The notes beneath the pieces were generated by a model, which searched no databases, was not told the DNA's origin, and was given only the letters and a program-made list of their open reading frames with translations. Made by a program: the position numbers and the translations under genes. 22,547 nucleotides of DNA from VBAS01 sp964444975 (GTDB lineage Bacteria; Bacteroidota; Bacteroidia; Chitinophagales; Chitinophagaceae), in contig CAYUJD010000064.1 of NCBI GenBank assembly GCA_964444975.1, forward strand, positions 1 to 22,547, read 5' to 3'. This document shows, piece after piece, positions 1 to 7,744 of this stretch (position 1 is its first letter; each line of letters begins with the position of its first letter).

Positions 1-465
1 TCAGCCCGATATTATACCGGGCATCGAAGGTGATGCGGAAGGGAGCATCCCAGCCGGCGCCGATGGCAAAACTGATGTCGGCGGTTTTCAATAAATCCTT
101 TATATCCTGCCCGTCAAGTTCAGCCGTGCTTAAAAAGCCAAACTGGGGACCCAGCTGCAGGTTTACACCGGCCAAATAAATTATTTCAGGATAAGGGGAA
201 TATTGAGGTATTTGGAATCCCACTCGTCAAGGTCAACAACGGAGCCTTGCTGCGAAAAAATTATTTCCGGCTGAAACGCTGTTTTTTTAAACCGGAACTG
301 TGCAAAAGCACCCGCATGATATCCGGTTTTACCGGAAGTGCGCATGTTCGTAATATCCAGGTCAGAAAAGTTCAGCCCGCCTTTAATGCCGATGGCAATT
401 TTTGCCTGGCCGATGGAGTACAATCCTGAAATAAAGATGGCGGTGAAAAGGAAAAGCTTTTTCAT
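1..465 (-). pseudogene. Outer-membrane beta-barrel protein (PorT/OMP_b-brl-like), frameshifted and partial
   Basis: The first 94 codons (465 down to 184) encode a signal peptide (MKKLFLFTAIFISGLYSIGQA) and the start of an 8-strand-type barrel (GIKGGLNFSDL, FQPEIIFSQQGS, LNIPLILK) and then hit TAA at 181-183. The next strand pair, NLQLGPQFGFLSTAELDG, continues at once in another frame and stays open to base 1 (DISFAIGAGWD, FRITFDARYNIGL). In homologues the segment after LNIPLxLK normally runs directly into a YY..GxNLQxGPQ strand, so the two pieces belong to one gene broken by +2 or -1 bases near 172-186. The product would sit in the outer membrane; its function is unknown. It is either a true pseudogene or an assembly/sequencing indel. 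The 3' end lies outside the window. Confidence 0.8.
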
Positions 466-595
466 GGAGAATGTTCGTTTTGGCTGCGATTGATTAAAGC
501 ACTCTCTAAATTTAATCCATAAAAAGTTATCTCCACACTTTTATTTTTCTTTTTTCTTGTCAAACCCGCCAGGTATAAAATTCATTCATCACACT

Positions 596-631
596 CCCAC
601 CTGCGCCCCGAATGTTTGGGGTTTCGGAGGG
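596..631. repeat. 36-base two-tier hairpin repeat, copy A
   Basis: This intergenic palindrome has an outer stem CCCACC/GGAGGG (one A-A mismatch) and an inner stem GCCCC/GGGGT around the loop GAATGTTT. It matches the element at 21997-22032 at 30 of 36 positions with no gap. It lies between the convergent side of proC and the start of the broken barrel gene. There is no T-tract, so it is not a textbook terminator. It is probably one member of a genome-wide family. Confidence 0.65.
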
Positions 632-637
632 CATTCC

Positions 638-658
638 ACTCATCACTCATCACTCATC
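638..658. repeat. Three tandem copies of the 7-mer ACTCATC
   Basis: ACTCATC is repeated exactly three times at 638-644, 645-651 and 652-658, followed by a decayed fourth unit. It fills the spacer between hairpin copy A and the proC stop codon. Such short tracts are frequent in Bacteroidota spacers; I see no function. Confidence 0.7.
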
Positions 659-667
659 ATTTATCCT

Positions 668-1465
668 TCAGTCCCTTGCAATCTTATTATAGCTCGCCAC
701 CACACCCCGGATGAGGGATGAGCTGAATCCCTGGTGTTCCATTTCATTCAGCCCGGCAATAGTGCAGCCTTTCGGTGTGGTTACTTTATCAATCTCATGT
801 TCGGGATGTGTGCCTTTTTCCAGCAGCAACTGCGCAGCACCTTTCACTGTTTGCGCTGCTATGAGTGTGGCAGTAGCTGCATCAAATCCTATTTCAATGC
901 CGCCCTGTATGTTGGCCCGGATGTAGCGCATGGCATACGCAGTGCCGCAGGCGCCCAGTACAGTGGCTGCATCCATCAGCTTTTCATCAATGAGTACTGT
1001 TTTGCCCAACTGGTCGAACAACTGCCTGATATAATTCATTTGCGCCGGCGATGCTCCCGCATGCGCCAGGCATGTCATGCTTTGCTGAATGGCAATGGCT
1101 GTATTGGGCATGGCACGAATCACTGGTACCGGTTTTCCGATTGCCTTCTGCAACTGCTCAATCCACACACCGGTGATGACTGATACCAGCACATGCTTTT
1201 TAGCATCAAGAGCCGGTTTTATTTCAGTGATGATAGCTGAAAAATTATAAGGCTTCACGGCAAGTATGATTATCTCGGCCGTCTTCACCGCCTTTCTATT
1301 ATCGCTGTGCACCAGGCATCCCTGTTCGGCAAAATGACTTAGCGTTGCCGGGTTCCTCCGGGTGATGGAAATTTCCACCGGCCTGCTGAATTCACTTTGA
1401 ATCAACCCTTCGGCAATGGATGCGCCCAGGTTGCCGCCGCCGATGATGGCTATTTTCTTTGACAT
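668..1465 (-). CDS. proC: Pyrroline-5-carboxylate reductase
   Basis: Catalyses the last step of proline synthesis, NAD(P)H-dependent reduction of 1-pyrroline-5-carboxylate to L-proline, in the cytoplasm. The 265-residue product starts with a Rossmann loop (IAIIGGGNLGASIAEGL, about residues 4-20). It has the RAMPNTA segment in the middle and ends with the C-terminal P5CR signature VTTPKGCTIAGLNEMEHQGF, in which a Lys-Gly-Cys variant replaces the more usual GGT. Length matches the family (about 260-275). I chose the ATG at 1463-1465 because the Rossmann strand begins three residues later; an in-frame upstream start would add 17 residues (PLREESPGGIF and onward) outside the fold. It lies 68 bases downstream of rfaD on the same strand and may be cotranscribed with it. 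Confidence 0.93.
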   Translation of the reverse strand: MSKKIAIIGGGNLGASIAEGLIQSEFSRPVEISITRRNPATLSHFAEQGCLVHSDNRKAVKTAEIIILAVKPYNFSAIITEIKPALDAKKHVLVSVITGVWIEQLQKAIGKPVPVIRAMPNTAIAIQQSMTCLAHAGASPAQMNYIRQLFDQLGKTVLIDEKLMDAATVLGACGTAYAMRYIRANIQGGIEIGFDAATATLIAAQTVKGAAQLLLEKGTHPEHEIDKVTTPKGCTIAGLNEMEHQGFSSSLIRGVVASYNKIARD

Positions 1466-1533
1466 AACTTTTGGTTTAATAAAAATGCCACCAGGAGATT
1501 CCTCTCTTAGCGGCAAACAACTTTTGGCAAATA

Positions 1534-2541
1534 TCAGTAATATTTACCGTTGATAAGAAAATTCTTCACATACGTAGCCACCCCTTCTTCAAGCGAATAA
1601 AACTCTTTTTGGTAACCCGCCTGGCGGAGTTTGGTTAAATCAGCCTCGGTGAAGTATTGATATTTATCGCGGATGTCGGTGGGTGTATCAATGTATTCAA
1701 TCACCGGCTCTTTGCCCAGGCTGTTGAAAATGGCAGTTGCCAGGTCTTTGAACGTCCGGGCTTTGCCGGTACCGGCATTATACAGGCCCGAAGCCGGTTT
1801 TTCTTCCATCAGCCAGCAACAGATGTCCACCACGTCTTTTACATACACAAAATCGCGGAGCTGACCGCCGTCTTTATATTCCGGCCGGTGCGATTTAAAC
1901 AGTTTTACTTTACCGGTAGTTTTAATTTGATTGAATGAATGAAAAATCACACTGGCCATTCTGCCTTTGTGATATTCATTAGGGCCATATACATTGAAAA
2001 ATTTAAGACTATACCAAAATGGCGGTGCCGCCTTCTGACTCCCGGCTATTGACTCCTGACTTCTTTTTATCGCCCATTTATCAAACTCATTCTTCGACCG
2101 GCCATAAGGATTCAGCGGATTCAGTTTGAAAGGAAGATCATGGTTGTCCACATAACCCAGCTCTCCACTGCCGTAAGTGGCTGCCGATGATGCATACACC
2201 AGCGGAATATTTTTTTCAGTGCAGTAGTCCCAGATTTTTTTTGAATATTCTACATTCAGCTTTTCAAGTACGGCATAATCAAACTCTGCCGTGTCAGTTC
2301 TTGCCCCGAGGTGAAAAACAAAATCAATCCGCACCTGGAAATGGCTGAGCCAATCGAAAAGTTCGCTGCGCTCTACACGGGCACAGATTTTTTTATCCGT
2401 GTAATTAGGCTTTTTACTTTCCTTTTCGAACTCATCTACGATGATAATATTCTGAAATCCTTTCCGGTTCAGATAACCCACCAGGCAACTGCCGATAAAG
2501 CCTGCCGCACCGGTAACCAGTATGACCGAGTTTCTGTCCAT
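1534..2541 (-). CDS. rfaD: ADP-L-glycero-D-manno-heptose 6-epimerase
   Basis: Also called hldD. It interconverts ADP-D-glycero- and ADP-L-glycero-manno-heptose, supplying heptose for the LPS inner core; cytoplasmic. The 335-residue protein is a short-chain dehydrogenase/epimerase. It has the NAD(P)-binding GAAGFIGS at residues 11-18, the catalytic Tyr146-x3-Lys150 in NPYGRSKNEFDKW, and the family motif LKFFNVYGPNEYHKGRMAS after residue 178. Residues about 160-172 (SQESIAGSQKAA) look like an extra segment between the YxxxK helix and PPFWYSLKFF. The DNA there resembles the intergenic word repeats of this genome (see findings). The gene follows purL after a 75-base palindromic spacer. The GT9 enzyme at 14894-15880 could use its product after transfer. 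Confidence 0.93.
   Translation of the reverse strand: MDRNSVILVTGAAGFIGSCLVGYLNRKGFQNIIIVDEFEKESKKPNYTDKKICARVERSELFDWLSHFQVRIDFVFHLGARTDTAEFDYAVLEKLNVEYSKKIWDYCTEKNIPLVYASSAATYGSGELGYVDNHDLPFKLNPLNPYGRSKNEFDKWAIKRSQESIAGSQKAAPPFWYSLKFFNVYGPNEYHKGRMASVIFHSFNQIKTTGKVKLFKSHRPEYKDGGQLRDFVYVKDVVDICCWLMEEKPASGLYNAGTGKARTFKDLATAIFNSLGKEPVIEYIDTPTDIRDKYQYFTEADLTKLRQAGYQKEFYSLEEGVATYVKNFLINGKYY
2032..2064. repeat. Low-complexity GACTcCTGACTTCTGACT-type tract inside rfaD
   Basis: The plus strand reads CTTCTGACT, a spacer of about ten bases, then GACTCCTGACTTCT. The same kind of wording appears in the spacer at 5046-5096. It is in frame within rfaD and codes for most of SQESIAGSQK. Typical homologues, as I recall them, run from the KW helix almost directly into PFW..LKFFNVYGPNE, so this looks like a repeat insertion tolerated in a surface loop. 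Confidence 0.5.
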
Positions 2542-2549
2542 GTTTTATT

Positions 2550-2613
2550 GGTTAAGGCTGAGGTTGAGATTAATACAAAGATTGGGTGAATGTCCTCAGC
2601 CTCAACCTTAACC
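2550..2613. repeat. Palindromic spacer between purL and rfaD
   Basis: Two 19-base arms (2550-2568, GGTTAAGGCTGAGGTTGAG; 2595-2613, CTCAGCCTCAACCTTAACC) are inverted near-copies separated by 26 bases. They pair over 19 positions apart from one wobble and one mismatch. The arms are built from TTAAGG and TGAGG words. In the purL-to-rfaD transcript the structure would sit just before the rfaD start codon. There is no T-tract, so it is unlikely to be a simple terminator. Confidence 0.6.
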
Positions 2614-2616
2614 TCA

Positions 2617-4848
2617 TTAAATTGAACTCAACGCCGAACCGGCTTCTTCTTTTGACAAATAATTTTCAATGGCCGTATTGTATTCGTCTTTCCACCAGTC
2701 AATAGTTCCCCAGAAATCACCGTCAACCATAATTTCACCGCTGGTGACAAGACCAATTCTTTCATAAGGAAAATCGCCGAGTGTATTTTCAAAATTTGCA
2801 ACCAGCTCAGGCTTTACACTCACCACCACCCTGCTTTGTCCTTCTCCAAAGAGGCAGGCATCGCTCCTGGTTCCCTCATTTGTTTCCACCGTAAAGCCAA
2901 GTTCACGGTTAAAGCCGCTTTCGCAAAGCGTGACATACAATCCGCCTTCGCTTATGTCGTGCGCCGATTGAATAAGTTTTTTTCTGATAAGCTCTGCCAC
3001 TTTTTTCTGCAGGCGAAATTCCTCTTCCAGCACAAAATAAGGAGCGGGGGAAAACTCCACACCAAGAATTTTGCTGAGGTATTGTGAAGAATTGATATCG
3101 CCGGTAGATTTTCCAAGCAGGTAAATCACATCGCCTTCCCTTTTAAAATCCAATGTCATTTTTTCACTGATGTTTTCCAGCAAGCCTACCATCCCAATCG
3201 TCGGTGTGGGATACACGGGACCATCGGGATTCTGATTGTAAAAACTCACATTGCCACCGGTTACAGGCGTATCAAATCTGCGGCAGGCATCACCCATGCC
3301 TTTGATGACCTGCACAAACTGGTAATAAACTTCCGGGTCGTAAGGGTTGCCAAAATTGAGGCAGTTGGTTACTCCCAAAGGTTGTCCCCCGCTGCACACG
3401 ATATTTCTAGCGGCTTCACTCACCGCTATCATGGCGCCTTTGTACGGATCGGCAAACACATAACGGCTGTTGCAGTCAGTGGTAACAGCCAAACCCTTTT
3501 TAGTTCCTTTTACCAGCACGATAGCTGCATCAGTCGGCGCATTGGTAGAAGCATTGTTGGTGCACACCATGCTGTCATACTGGTGGTAAACCCATTGCTT
3601 GGATGCAATGCTGGGCAACTGAATCAGTTTTTCCGCCACTGCTTTCAGATCTTCCGGTTCCGGGATGATGTCAGGACTAAAACTTTTAATTTTTTCAAAA
3701 TAGGCAGGTTCACGCTGCTCACGGTCGTATTGCGGAGCGCCGCCGCCCAGCACCAGCTCATGCGCCGGAATGGAAGCTTCCAACTGACCATGCATGTAAA
3801 AATTCAGAATACCATCGTCTGTCACTTCACCTATCACTGAGCAGGGTAAATCCCATTTTTCAAAAATTTTTATCACTTCCTGTTCTCTTCCTTTTTGCGC
3901 CACCAGCAGCATACGCTCCTGGCTTTCGCTCAGCAGCAGCTCCCATGCTTTCATATTTTTTTGTCGTGTGGGCACTTTGTCCAGGTGTATTCGCATACCT
4001 GTTTCTCCTTTTGCACTCATTTCTGAAGTGGAACAGATGATGCCGGCAGCGCCCATATCCTGCATACCCACAACAGCGCCGGTTTGAATAACTTCAAGAC
4101 AGGCTTCCAGTAATTTTTTTTCCTGGAATGGATCACCTACCTGCACGGCTGGCAGGTCCTGGGCACTTTCTTCGGTAATATCAGCCGATGCAAAAGAAGC
4201 GCCGCCGATGCCATCCTTTCCCGTAGCGCTGCCGACAAACATTACAGGATTGCCGGTTCCTTTTGCAGTGGCAGAAATGGTTTCACCTGTTTTTACAATC
4301 CCCACACTCATGGCATTCACCAACGGGTTGGTATGATAACATTCATCAAAATAAATTTCGCCGCCCACGGTGGGTACACCAAAGCAATTGCCGTAATGCC
4401 CGATGCCATGTACCACACCTGAAAGCAGGTGTTGCGTTTTATCTTCTTCAAGATTTCCGAAACGAAGTGAATTGAGTGCTGCAATGGGCCGTGCGCCCAT
4501 GGTGAAAATATCACGGTGTATGCCGCCCACGCCTGTGGCTGCACCCTGGAAAGGCTCAATAGCCGAAGGATGATTGTGTGATTCTATTTTAAAAACCACA
4601 GCCAGTCCGTCGCCGATATCCATCAGGCCTGCATTTTCTTCACCGGCTTTCACCAGCATTCGTCCGCCTTCCCGCGGCAGGGTTTTCAGCCATTTGATGG
4701 AGTTTTTATAGCTGCAGTGTTCGCTCCACATGCCGCTGAAGGCACAGAGTTCATTGAAGTTGGGAGTTCGTCCGAGTTTTTGTCTGATGAGTTCAAATTC
4801 TTCTGCAGTCAGGCGAAGTTGTTCGGCTGTCTTAACGGTTACTTCCAT
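2617..4848 (-). CDS. purL: Phosphoribosylformylglycinamidine synthase subunit PurL
   Basis: Large synthetase subunit for step 4 of purine synthesis (FGAR + ATP + glutamine to FGAM). At 743 residues it is the small PurL type, without a glutaminase domain, so it should work with separate PurS and PurQ encoded elsewhere. Visible motifs are the catalytic-His region FSGMWSEHCSYKNS (His44), the ATP/Mg region FKIESHNHPSAIEPFQGAAT, GVGGIHRDIFTMGARPIA, and a second AIRS-like half with TGGNVSFYNQ and AHDISEGGLYVTLCESG. The start (MEVTVKTAEQL) is conventional. A TAnnTTTG box lies 42-49 bases upstream. It heads a same-strand run purL-rfaD-proC whose members are not functionally related. Confidence 0.96.
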   Translation of the reverse strand: MEVTVKTAEQLRLTAEEFELIRQKLGRTPNFNELCAFSGMWSEHCSYKNSIKWLKTLPREGGRMLVKAGEENAGLMDIGDGLAVVFKIESHNHPSAIEPFQGAATGVGGIHRDIFTMGARPIAALNSLRFGNLEEDKTQHLLSGVVHGIGHYGNCFGVPTVGGEIYFDECYHTNPLVNAMSVGIVKTGETISATAKGTGNPVMFVGSATGKDGIGGASFASADITEESAQDLPAVQVGDPFQEKKLLEACLEVIQTGAVVGMQDMGAAGIICSTSEMSAKGETGMRIHLDKVPTRQKNMKAWELLLSESQERMLLVAQKGREQEVIKIFEKWDLPCSVIGEVTDDGILNFYMHGQLEASIPAHELVLGGGAPQYDREQREPAYFEKIKSFSPDIIPEPEDLKAVAEKLIQLPSIASKQWVYHQYDSMVCTNNASTNAPTDAAIVLVKGTKKGLAVTTDCNSRYVFADPYKGAMIAVSEAARNIVCSGGQPLGVTNCLNFGNPYDPEVYYQFVQVIKGMGDACRRFDTPVTGGNVSFYNQNPDGPVYPTPTIGMVGLLENISEKMTLDFKREGDVIYLLGKSTGDINSSQYLSKILGVEFSPAPYFVLEEEFRLQKKVAELIRKKLIQSAHDISEGGLYVTLCESGFNRELGFTVETNEGTRSDACLFGEGQSRVVVSVKPELVANFENTLGDFPYERIGLVTSGEIMVDGDFWGTIDWWKDEYNTAIENYLSKEEAGSALSSI

Positions 4849-4889
4849 TTCAAATTATTTTCAGGTGTATATTCACAAATCGTGGAGCG

Positions 4890-4897
4890 CAAAACTA
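4890..4897 (-). promoter_or_regulatory. Bacteroidota -7 box upstream of purL
   Basis: Minus-strand TAGTTTTG is an exact match to the Bacteroidota -7 consensus TAnnTTTG and would give a leader of about 35-40 bases before purL. I see no TTTG at the ideal 19-base spacing, so only half of the promoter is supported. Confidence 0.5.
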
Positions 4898-5045
4898 ACA
4901 AATATGTACGATGTCAGCCTGAAGATGTACGTCTGTTGATAATTAACGAATGAAGCAGATTGCCTGGATATTCAATAATTATTTTTAACCATTGAATTTA
5001 TTTGAATAAAATTTTATTCACACTCCTGCCGGCCTCCAGATTATT

Positions 5046-5095
5046 GCTGACTACTGACTTCCGACATCAGATTTCCGTCTTCCGACATCAGATTT
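5046..5095. repeat. Short direct repeat in the spacer before the membrane protein gene
   Basis: CTTCCGACATCAGATTT occurs twice (5058-5074 and 5079-5095), with a 21-base period, preceded by related GCTGACTACTGACTT wording. It occupies part of the 280-base spacer 4849-5128, in which I see no gene. The tract belongs to the same style of low-complexity words as the segment inside rfaD. The near -7 box TATTTTGC (5102-5109) follows directly. Confidence 0.6.
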
Positions 5096-5128
5096 TTCCT
5101 CTATTTTGCACGCCAAACAAACTATTGC

Positions 5129-6412
5129 TTGGAATATTTTCTGTTTGCCGGTTATCTTTTTCTTTTTGCCTGGCTGGTTACCCGCCTGGGTTTTTTCAAA
5201 AAATCAGGACTCAGCAATGCGCAGCTGGTTATTTTATTCCTGCTGAAAATCATGGCCGGCATTTTCTACGGCTGGATCGGGATTTATTACGGACAGTTTG
5301 CCTATATGTACGACACTTGGGGGTATCATTATTCCAGTGTGTCGGAGTATAAAATGCTTTTTGATGATCCTAATAGTTATTTCACCAATCTTTTCCAGAG
5401 TGGATATGAAAACAAATACGGGGGCTTTTTCGATTCTTCCAATTCGTGGTGGAATGATTTGAAGAGCAACATGTTTGTCAAAATACTTTCCATCCTTAAT
5501 GTCTTCAGCTTTGGCAATTATTACATCAATGTGATTTTTTATTCCTTTATTACTTTCCTGGGGCCTGTTGCCATATACCGTGTGTTCAGCGATGTATTCC
5601 CCGGAAAAATAATCCAGGTGCTGCTGGCCACTTTCCTTATTCCTTCGTTTGCCTACTGGACCAGCGGCATACATAAAGACGGCCTGGTATTTATGGCCAT
5701 CGCCATTATTGCTTATCATTTTTATTTTTCAATTAAGGAAACCCGTTTTGCACCAAAAAGGATTTTCCCGGTTCTGCTTTCACTGCTTATCATTATTTCT
5801 TTCAGGAATTTTTTACTGGTATTGCTGATTCCTGCATTAGCAGCCTGGTACCTCGCTTGTCATAAGCCAGCAAGAACTGCTGTAATTTTTTTGTCTGTTT
5901 ATTTAGCCTGTTCCGTATTATTTTTTACAGTAAAATACATTGTCCCTGTTCTTGATTTTCCAAAAGCTGTGGTTGAAAAGCAGGAAGCCTTTAGAAAACT
6001 GCAGGGAAACTCCGGCATTGAAATGTGGGAATTAAAACCGACCGTAACAAGTTTCCTGGCTAATAGCCCGCAGGCAATCAGCTCGACTATGTTGCGGCCG
6101 CATCCCGGTGATGTAAAGCATATACTTTCTTTTGCTGCTGCAATAGAAACCGCTCTTCTGCTTTTATTGTTCCTGGTTTTTCTCTTCTGGCGCAAAAACG
6201 GTATCCGATCGATACCCTTTGTTTGGTTTTGTATTTTCTTTTCTGCTTCCTTGCTTATGACTATTGGTTATACTGTCAGTTTCCTGGGCGCCATTGTGCG
6301 ATACCGAAGCATTGTCCTCCCCTTTCTTATTGTTCCCATTGCTTCATTAACCGATTGGAGCAGGATTTTCAAAATCCTGTTCAGCAATATTAGAAATAAT
6401 AATAATGTTTAG
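5129..6412 (+). CDS. Polytopic membrane protein, Wzy/EpsG-like or GT-C-like
   Basis: A 427-residue protein with about ten hydrophobic spans (roughly 1-22, 30-54, 115-148, 156-197 as two, 208-240 as two, 246-271, 331-353, 362-405 as two). A loop after span 2 carries YMYDTWGYHYSS and SYFTNLF. A short SGIHKDGL motif joins two central spans, and a late VRYRSIVLPFL motif resembles the RYR..LP tail seen in polysaccharide polymerases and lipid-linked-sugar glycosyltransferases. I therefore infer a role in envelope polysaccharide assembly but do not recognise the exact family. The frame has no ATG near the N-terminus: the first span begins right after TTG at 5129, so TTG is the chosen start. The first in-frame ATG is about residue 39 and would delete span 1. 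No glycan operon surrounds it. Confidence 0.65.
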   Translation: MEYFLFAGYLFLFAWLVTRLGFFKKSGLSNAQLVILFLLKIMAGIFYGWIGIYYGQFAYMYDTWGYHYSSVSEYKMLFDDPNSYFTNLFQSGYENKYGGFFDSSNSWWNDLKSNMFVKILSILNVFSFGNYYINVIFYSFITFLGPVAIYRVFSDVFPGKIIQVLLATFLIPSFAYWTSGIHKDGLVFMAIAIIAYHFYFSIKETRFAPKRIFPVLLSLLIIISFRNFLLVLLIPALAAWYLACHKPARTAVIFLSVYLACSVLFFTVKYIVPVLDFPKAVVEKQEAFRKLQGNSGIEMWELKPTVTSFLANSPQAISSTMLRPHPGDVKHILSFAAAIETALLLLLFLVFLFWRKNGIRSIPFVWFCIFFSASLLMTIGYTVSFLGAIVRYRSIVLPFLIVPIASLTDWSRIFKILFSNIRNNNNV

Positions 6413-6528
6413 AATTCTGAGGTAATCCTTTAAAATTCCAATTAATTTCCTGCCAATTCATTAAAATTTTCCACATATTTTTCAAATTCCTGCTTGTTTC
6501 AAGAAAAAAAATTGGCTCGATGCCCAAG

Positions 6529-6559
6529 ATTGATTTTTTTTGCAAAGCTAATAACTTTT
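6529..6559 (+). promoter_or_regulatory. Candidate glnII promoter
   Basis: ATTG (6529-6532) and TAACTTTT (6552-6559) are separated by exactly 19 bases. Each differs by one base from the Bacteroidota TTTG and TAnnTTTG boxes, giving a leader of roughly 15 bases. Just upstream, TTGGC-TCGAT-GCCCAA (6512-6526) is an imperfect dyad that could be an operator for nitrogen control. Both are inferences. Confidence 0.4.
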
Positions 6560-6579
6560 AAAATCTAAATGTAAAGACT

Positions 6580-7620
6580 ATGGCCGCATCAAAACTTGAG
6601 TATATCTGGCTGGATGGCTATAAGCCCATACAAAGCCTGAGAAGCAAAACCAAAATTGAAAAAGACTTTAGTGGCAAACTGGAAGATTGTCCCCTGTGGG
6701 CTTTCGATGGTTCTTCTACCGAGCAAGCTCCGGGTGGATCTTCAGACTGCTTGCTGAAACCGGTATTTATGGTGAAAGACCCCCAGCGTAAAAGCGGATA
6801 CCTGGTAATGTGTGAAGTGCTGAACCCCGACGGCACGCCCCATGAATCAAACGGAAGAGCAACCATAGAGGACGATGATAATGATTTCTGGTTCGGGTTT
6901 GAGCAGGAATACTTCCTGTGGGATCCGGCAAATAATAAACCCCTGGGCTTTCCTGAAGGGGGGTTCCCGGCACCACAAGGACCTTATTATTGTTCAGTGG
7001 GAGCTAAAAATGCTTACGGCCGCCAGATGGTGGAAGAGCACCTGGATGCCTGTCTTGATGCCGGATTGAATGTTGAAGGCATCAATGCTGAAGTAGCTAC
7101 CGGCCAGTGGGAGTTCCAGATTTTTGCCAAGGGCGCCAAAGCTGCCGGCGACCAGGTGTGGATAGCCCGATACCTGCTTGAAAGAATCGGTGAAAAATAT
7201 GGTATTTCAATCAACTGGCATTGCAAACCCTTAGGCAATCTTGACTGGAACGGCAGTGGCATGCACGCCAATTTCTCCAACTCACTGTTGAGGACCTGCG
7301 GCAGCCGCGAAATTTACGAACAGGTTTGCGAAGCATTCAGACCCGTAATAGCTGAACACATTGAAGTGTATGGCCCGGATAATCATCTGCGCCTGACGGG
7401 CAAGCATGAAACGGCAGCTATTGATGAATTCAAATATGGAATTTCTGACCGTGGCGCTTCCATTCGCATCCCCATCGGCACGGTGGAAAGAGGCTGGAAA
7501 GGCTGGCTTGAAGATCGCAGACCAAACAGCGCTGCCGATCCTTACAAAGTGGCAGCACGAATTATCAAGACCGTGAAATCAGCCGAAGTGAATTTTGCAG
7601 CGCAGAAGAAAGTTGCATAA
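6580..7620 (+). CDS. glnII: Glutamine synthetase type II (eukaryotic-like)
   Basis: ATP-dependent condensation of ammonia with glutamate to glutamine. The 346-residue length and motifs are those of GSII rather than the longer GSI. The N-terminal beta-grasp region has LEYIWLDGY and the active-site loop WAFDGSSTEQAPG (about 40-52). Metal-binding glutamates lie in FGFEQEYFLW (E108, E110), glutamate binding in GINAEVATGQWEFQ (167-180), ATP binding in WNGSGMHANFS (223-233), and the late ERGWKGWLEDRRPNSAADPY corresponds to the GSII C-terminal signature. GSII has no adenylylation-site tail of the GSI kind. It is followed by its own hairpin terminator and then by the GSIII gene, so two different glutamine synthetases sit side by side. 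Confidence 0.94.
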   Translation: MAASKLEYIWLDGYKPIQSLRSKTKIEKDFSGKLEDCPLWAFDGSSTEQAPGGSSDCLLKPVFMVKDPQRKSGYLVMCEVLNPDGTPHESNGRATIEDDDNDFWFGFEQEYFLWDPANNKPLGFPEGGFPAPQGPYYCSVGAKNAYGRQMVEEHLDACLDAGLNVEGINAEVATGQWEFQIFAKGAKAAGDQVWIARYLLERIGEKYGISINWHCKPLGNLDWNGSGMHANFSNSLLRTCGSREIYEQVCEAFRPVIAEHIEVYGPDNHLRLTGKHETAAIDEFKYGISDRGASIRIPIGTVERGWKGWLEDRRPNSAADPYKVAARIIKTVKSAEVNFAAQKKVA

Positions 7621-7676
7621 ACCACTTCACAGATGCTGCTGTTTTGCGGCCGGGTAAATTTTATTCACTAATTTTT

Positions 7677-7710
7677 AAGGGTAAGCTTTTCAACCGGCTT
7701 ACCTTTTATA
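7677..7710 (+). terminator. Rho-independent terminator of glnII
   Basis: AAGGGTAAGC (7677-7686) pairs with GCTTACCTTT (7697-7706) over ten positions with one wobble, around a ten-base loop, and TTTT runs through 7704-7707. It lies 57 bases after the glnII stop. Its T-run merges into the -7 box proposed for glnN. Confidence 0.75.
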
Positions 7711-7714
7711 TTTG
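7707..7714 (+). promoter_or_regulatory. Bacteroidota -7 box for glnN
   Basis: TATATTTG is an exact TAnnTTTG match 31 bases before the chosen glnN ATG. No TTTG is present at the 19-base spacing, which falls inside the terminator stem. The location implies independent transcription of glnN. Confidence 0.5.
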
Positions 7715-7744
7715 GAGCAATTATTTACCATAAACAAAAATCAA

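Noticed and set aside
638..658. CRISPR-like array
   Set aside because: The units are 7-base tandem repeats without spacers, and no cas genes are present.
1466..1516. Seventeen-residue N-terminal extension of proC
   Set aside because: It precedes the Rossmann strand, has no family counterpart, and the ATG at 1465 fits the usual start.
4849..5128. Purine riboswitch or other RNA element upstream of purL
   Set aside because: I see no conserved riboswitch core or convincing structure; only a -7 box and repeats.
5002..5352. Plus-strand open frame overlapping the start of the membrane protein
   Set aside because: It runs through repeat words and then the wrong frame of the real gene; no recognisable protein features.
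7712..7744. TTG start for glnN
   Set aside because: It overlaps the TATATTTG promoter box; the ATG at 7745 gives the standard GSIII length.
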